Shown piece by piece: positions 61,631-64,000 of a stretch of 64,000 nucleotides of DNA. Position 1 is the first letter of the stretch; each line of letters begins with the position of its first letter. The notes below the pieces were generated by a model. That model was not told the DNA's origin, did no database searches, and was given only the letters and a program-made list of their open reading frames with translations. Origin of the DNA: JBBIRG01 sp964410965 (GTDB taxonomy: Bacteria > CLD3 > SB21 > JBBIRG01); NCBI GenBank assembly GCA_964410965.1, contig CAYPIY010000003.1, forward strand, positions 186,001 through 250,000, given 5' to 3'. The position numbers were made by a program, and so were the translations under genes.

Positions 61631-63232
61631 ATGTTAAACATACTTCGTTCTTTAAATAAAAAACAATATCTGTCATTGCTCCTGTTATGTTTTTTGATTA
61701 ACTGCCCGATCATCGCCCAAAATCCGGGAATCATTTCTCAAAAGAATTTGATTCCGCGATCCGTTCCGGACTCTTTGTGGAGGGTAGGCCTTGACGCCAA
61801 TGACATATTGTATTGGGTTTCCAACAACGGATTAATCACGAATTCCAATTACGGAATGCGATGGAAGGATCTTCCGGGAAATTTATTCAATGCTTCGGGT
61901 TTCAACTTTGGAGTCCTGAAGCCCGGCCAGGGCGGTTCGTTCGACACGGTTTCAGTTTCGATTGCAGAGTTCGGCACTGAATTTCAGGCCGGCCGCATCC
62001 TGAATACGGGACATCTAGATTCCCTGATTACACAGAATCCGGATTCTTCCAATGTAAGAATATTTATGCTCCCTGAACATTCTCTGCTTTGGCCGCCGGA
62101 AGCTCCCCATAACGGTTCCGGTCAGCCCTTAAAACTTTCCGCCCGAGACACATGGGCCGTGTTTAACGATCTGTCACCGGATAATGTCGTTCAGCCTTAT
62201 TCACCTTCCCCTAAACTGGGAATAGAGTGCCAGCGCCAGACCTTCCAGTTTCTGTCTTATCCGTTTAATAATGCCGTTATCGTACGAATGAAAATTATTA
62301 ACAAGTCGAATCTGAACTATGTATCATGTTACTTTGGGTTATGGGGAGATCCCGATGCGGGAAGTGATTATGGAAATGACATGATCCGTTCTGATTCGAA
62401 TATATCCCTCATATACTGTCTGAGCGACAGCACGGACCTGTATCCTTATGCCGCAGGAATACAATTACTCCAGTCCGCGGCAATCCCAGGAACCTCCACC
62501 GACACGGCCGACAGAACAGATATCAATGAAAACGGATTTTGCAGATTACGGCTGCCCGGAATGAAAAACATACTCGGCACATCCGCTATGGCAATCAAAA
62601 AAAATTATAACGAACCTGACAATACCGTTAATTTACCGATGAAATATGACAGTTCCCGCTACCAGTATATGCAGGGTCTGGACTGGTACGGTAATGAAAA
62701 GCCATCCGGACCCTGGGATGTAATGATATACGAAACCGGCTGGGACCGCCGATGCCTTATGGGATCAGGCCCATTTGATTTCCCGTCCGGAGATACCCTG
62801 GATATCTGGTACGCCCTGATCGGAGCCACAGGCAGCAGCCATAGCAGCGCCGGAGACACTCTGAAGAATTATGCAGGACTGATTAAAGAAAATTTCTTTT
62901 CAGACATGAACAGCGTCCTCGTCGGAATAAACGAAAAACCCGCTATTCAGGCTTCTTCATTCACATTATTACAGAATTATCCTAATCCTTTTAATCCAAG
63001 CACAACCATAAAGTACCGGTTGAATGAAGCCGCACGAGTAACTTTAAAAATATTTAATACCCTGGGACAGGAAGTGCGAACCCTGGTGAGCGAAGATCAG
63101 ATTCCCGGTACTTATGTTTTTAACTGGGATGGACGAAATAATAACGGCAGAGAAGTCAGTTCAGGAATTTATATATACCAGTTAAAAACGGGTAAAGGAT
63201 TTCAGACAAAGAAACTTATCCTCCTCAAATAA
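61631..63232 (+). CDS. Secreted protein with T9SS tail, domain unassigned
   Basis: A 533-residue protein from the ATG at 61631, preceded by AAGGAG; the open frame extends to 61607. Signal peptide MLNILRSLNKKQYLSLLLLC then FLINCPIIAQ. The central part contains FNDLSPDNVVQPYSPSPKLG, VIVRMKIINKSNLNYVSCYFGLWGDPDAGSDYGNDM and LDIWYALIGA, features I have seen only in secreted proteins of FCB lineages with no named function. It ends with the T9SS tail (NYPNPFNPSTTIKYRL, FNTLGQEVRTLV, GIYIYQL). Its base composition returns to that of the surrounding genome, unlike the gene before it. Confidence 0.75.
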   Translation: MLNILRSLNKKQYLSLLLLCFLINCPIIAQNPGIISQKNLIPRSVPDSLWRVGLDANDILYWVSNNGLITNSNYGMRWKDLPGNLFNASGFNFGVLKPGQGGSFDTVSVSIAEFGTEFQAGRILNTGHLDSLITQNPDSSNVRIFMLPEHSLLWPPEAPHNGSGQPLKLSARDTWAVFNDLSPDNVVQPYSPSPKLGIECQRQTFQFLSYPFNNAVIVRMKIINKSNLNYVSCYFGLWGDPDAGSDYGNDMIRSDSNISLIYCLSDSTDLYPYAAGIQLLQSAAIPGTSTDTADRTDINENGFCRLRLPGMKNILGTSAMAIKKNYNEPDNTVNLPMKYDSSRYQYMQGLDWYGNEKPSGPWDVMIYETGWDRRCLMGSGPFDFPSGDTLDIWYALIGATGSSHSSAGDTLKNYAGLIKENFFSDMNSVLVGINEKPAIQASSFTLLQNYPNPFNPSTTIKYRLNEAARVTLKIFNTLGQEVRTLVSEDQIPGTYVFNWDGRNNNGREVSSGIYIYQLKTGKGFQTKKLILLK

Positions 63233-63255
63233 CTGTTTTTTTACGGTATATTTTT

Positions 63256-63660
63256 TTACGGTTTTGTCGATTCCATATCGAGCTCGAACATAGGGCATGA
63301 ATCATGGAGAGAAACGACTTTCTTAGATCTTCCGCATAAATAGGAAAACCCCACGCTGTCCTTGTCAAACCGCAGGAAAGATACCCTGTGCTTACAGATC
63401 ATGCAGGTTTTTTTCTGGTTGGTTTTGACGCTCCCCTTCTGCAGGGTCTGGATGATCTGCTGGCTTTCCTGGATCGACGCGGTGGCGCTGATCTGGAATT
63501 TTTCCATATCCCTGATCACCCGGTTGACAAACCGGAAGAACACGGTAATCTGGCCCAGAGATTTTCGTATCCTGAAAAACACATAGATCTGTATTCCGAG
63601 CAAAACCACTCCGATCGCGATCAGAATGACGGAAAAAGTGTTAAGGGATGATGTTTCCAT
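63256..63660 (-). CDS. Small membrane-anchored protein with a four-cysteine domain
   Basis: A 134-residue protein. An N-terminal helix (SVILIAIGVVLLGIQIYVFF) anchors it, a predicted coiled stretch follows (residues about 40-80), and the end has CMIC (86-89), LCG and SCPMF, spaced like a zinc-binding domain. I do not recognise the family. It is convergent with the T9SS gene ending at 63232. Confidence 0.65.
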   Translation of the reverse strand: METSSLNTFSVILIAIGVVLLGIQIYVFFRIRKSLGQITVFFRFVNRVIRDMEKFQISATASIQESQQIIQTLQKGSVKTNQKKTCMICKHRVSFLRFDKDSVGFSYLCGRSKKVVSLHDSCPMFELDMESTKP

Positions 63661-63850
63661 AATCGGGATTCCGGTTCATCAGGATACAACTTTTGCTCTT
63701 TCCTTAATGTAACGAATGGAATCCGAAAAAGCAACCTGCAGGGAAAGATTTTTTCGGCGCGACCTGACCGATTTATTCCGCAACGGAAATGAATCCGATG
63801 AACATATATGATACGCAAACGCTCCGAACCCGATACCCGGTCGGTCCGTC

Positions 63851-64000
63851 TCAGCGCGGATATTTCTTAAATACTTTCGCCAGCCAGCGGTGAAATTTGT
63901 GGAACGACTGAACCGGCTCAAGGAACATGAGGATACACTCGCCCGTAATCACAAGCCCGTCGTAATTCCGCAGTTTCTCTAATGTTTCCGCTGTGGCGCA
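63851..64000 (-). CDS. C-terminal end of an unidentified gene, 5' part outside window
   Basis: A minus-strand frame is open from the window edge to a TGA at 63851-63853, giving 49 residues that include ETLEKLRNYDGLVITGE and FHKFHRWLAKVFKKYPR. It reads like a basic C-terminal helix of a globular protein. The family is not identifiable from this fragment. Confidence 0.5.
   Translation of the reverse strand, partial: CATAETLEKLRNYDGLVITGECILMFLEPVQSFHKFHRWLAKVFKKYPR

Noticed and set aside
63661..63850. Minus-strand frames near the right edge (63621-63818 and 63679-63921)
   Set aside because: They overlap the real C-terminal fragment in another frame and the end of the four-cysteine gene, with no start signals.

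Overview
The window looks like a chromosomal segment of an uncultured, didermic bacterium of the Fibrobacterota-Chlorobiota-Bacteroidota (FCB) assemblage, of the kind seen in Calditrichota, KSB1, Marinimicrobia or Ignavibacteria-like lineages. The main reason is that six secreted proteins end in the same roughly 80-residue tail (NYPNPFNP, then a YNILGQEVR-like strand, a WDG(K/R) turn, GVYLYRL and a final K-M-xx-xK), which is the type A sorting tail of the type IX secretion system (T9SS). TolB-like propellers, two-component-propeller repeats, LytS/LytTR regulation and many lipoprotein signals fit the same group. Phylum-level placement is inference. No tRNA, rRNA, CRISPR array, integrase or transposase was seen.

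Layout. (1) 1-12525: the distal part of a respiratory complex I operon, nuoG(3' end)-H-I-J-K-L-M, then two non-Nuo genes (a secreted alpha/beta hydrolase and a TPR-ClpA-like AAA+ fusion), then nuoN. (2) 12532-16993: a small DUF2279/YfiM-like protein, a 1070-residue secreted propeller-TPR protein and an SRAP (YedK/HMCES) DNA-lesion protein. (3) 17165-30206, minus strand: an AT-richer accessory block of exported proteins. It holds three paralogous PD40 propellers, an esterase-fold TPR protein that lacks its nucleophile, a serine beta-lactamase-like/propeller lipoprotein, an S41 peptidase, an NTF2-like protein, two T9SS clients, and at least four gene relics that show duplication and decay. (4) 30616-35501, plus strand: a LytS-type kinase and LytTR regulator followed by a second set of beta-lactamase-like, S41-TPR and NTF2-like proteins, paralogous to the set in block 3. 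(5) 36057-38081: a secreted M1 aminopeptidase. (6) 38217-46544, minus strand: an eight-gene, tightly overlapping operon that begins with a MerR regulator and an HTH-EIIA(Ntr) protein and continues into a six-subunit membrane complex related to group 4 [NiFe] hydrogenases. Its large subunit has no NiFe-binding cysteines, so it is best described as an energy-converting-hydrogenase-related (Ehr) complex. (7) 46725-51346, plus strand: SUI1/YciH, NagZ-like GH3, a divergent GroES, a cation/proton antiporter and a methionine gamma-lyase-type enzyme. (8) 51853-63232: a 2036-residue T9SS protein with six exactly 531-bp tandem repeats, a divergent radical SAM/TIGR02757 pair sharing a palindromic start region, and two more T9SS clients. 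Two further minus-strand genes close the window.

How it fits together: the cell has complex I and a second complex-I-like ion pump (Ehr) in one neighbourhood, the latter apparently under its own MerR/EIIA control. Most of the rest is cell-envelope or secreted protein. The strongest candidates for undescribed biology are the MerR/EIIA-controlled Ehr complex, the TPR-ClpA fusion embedded in the nuo operon, and the duplicated beta-lactamase-like/S41/NTF2-like gene set around a LytS/LytTR system.
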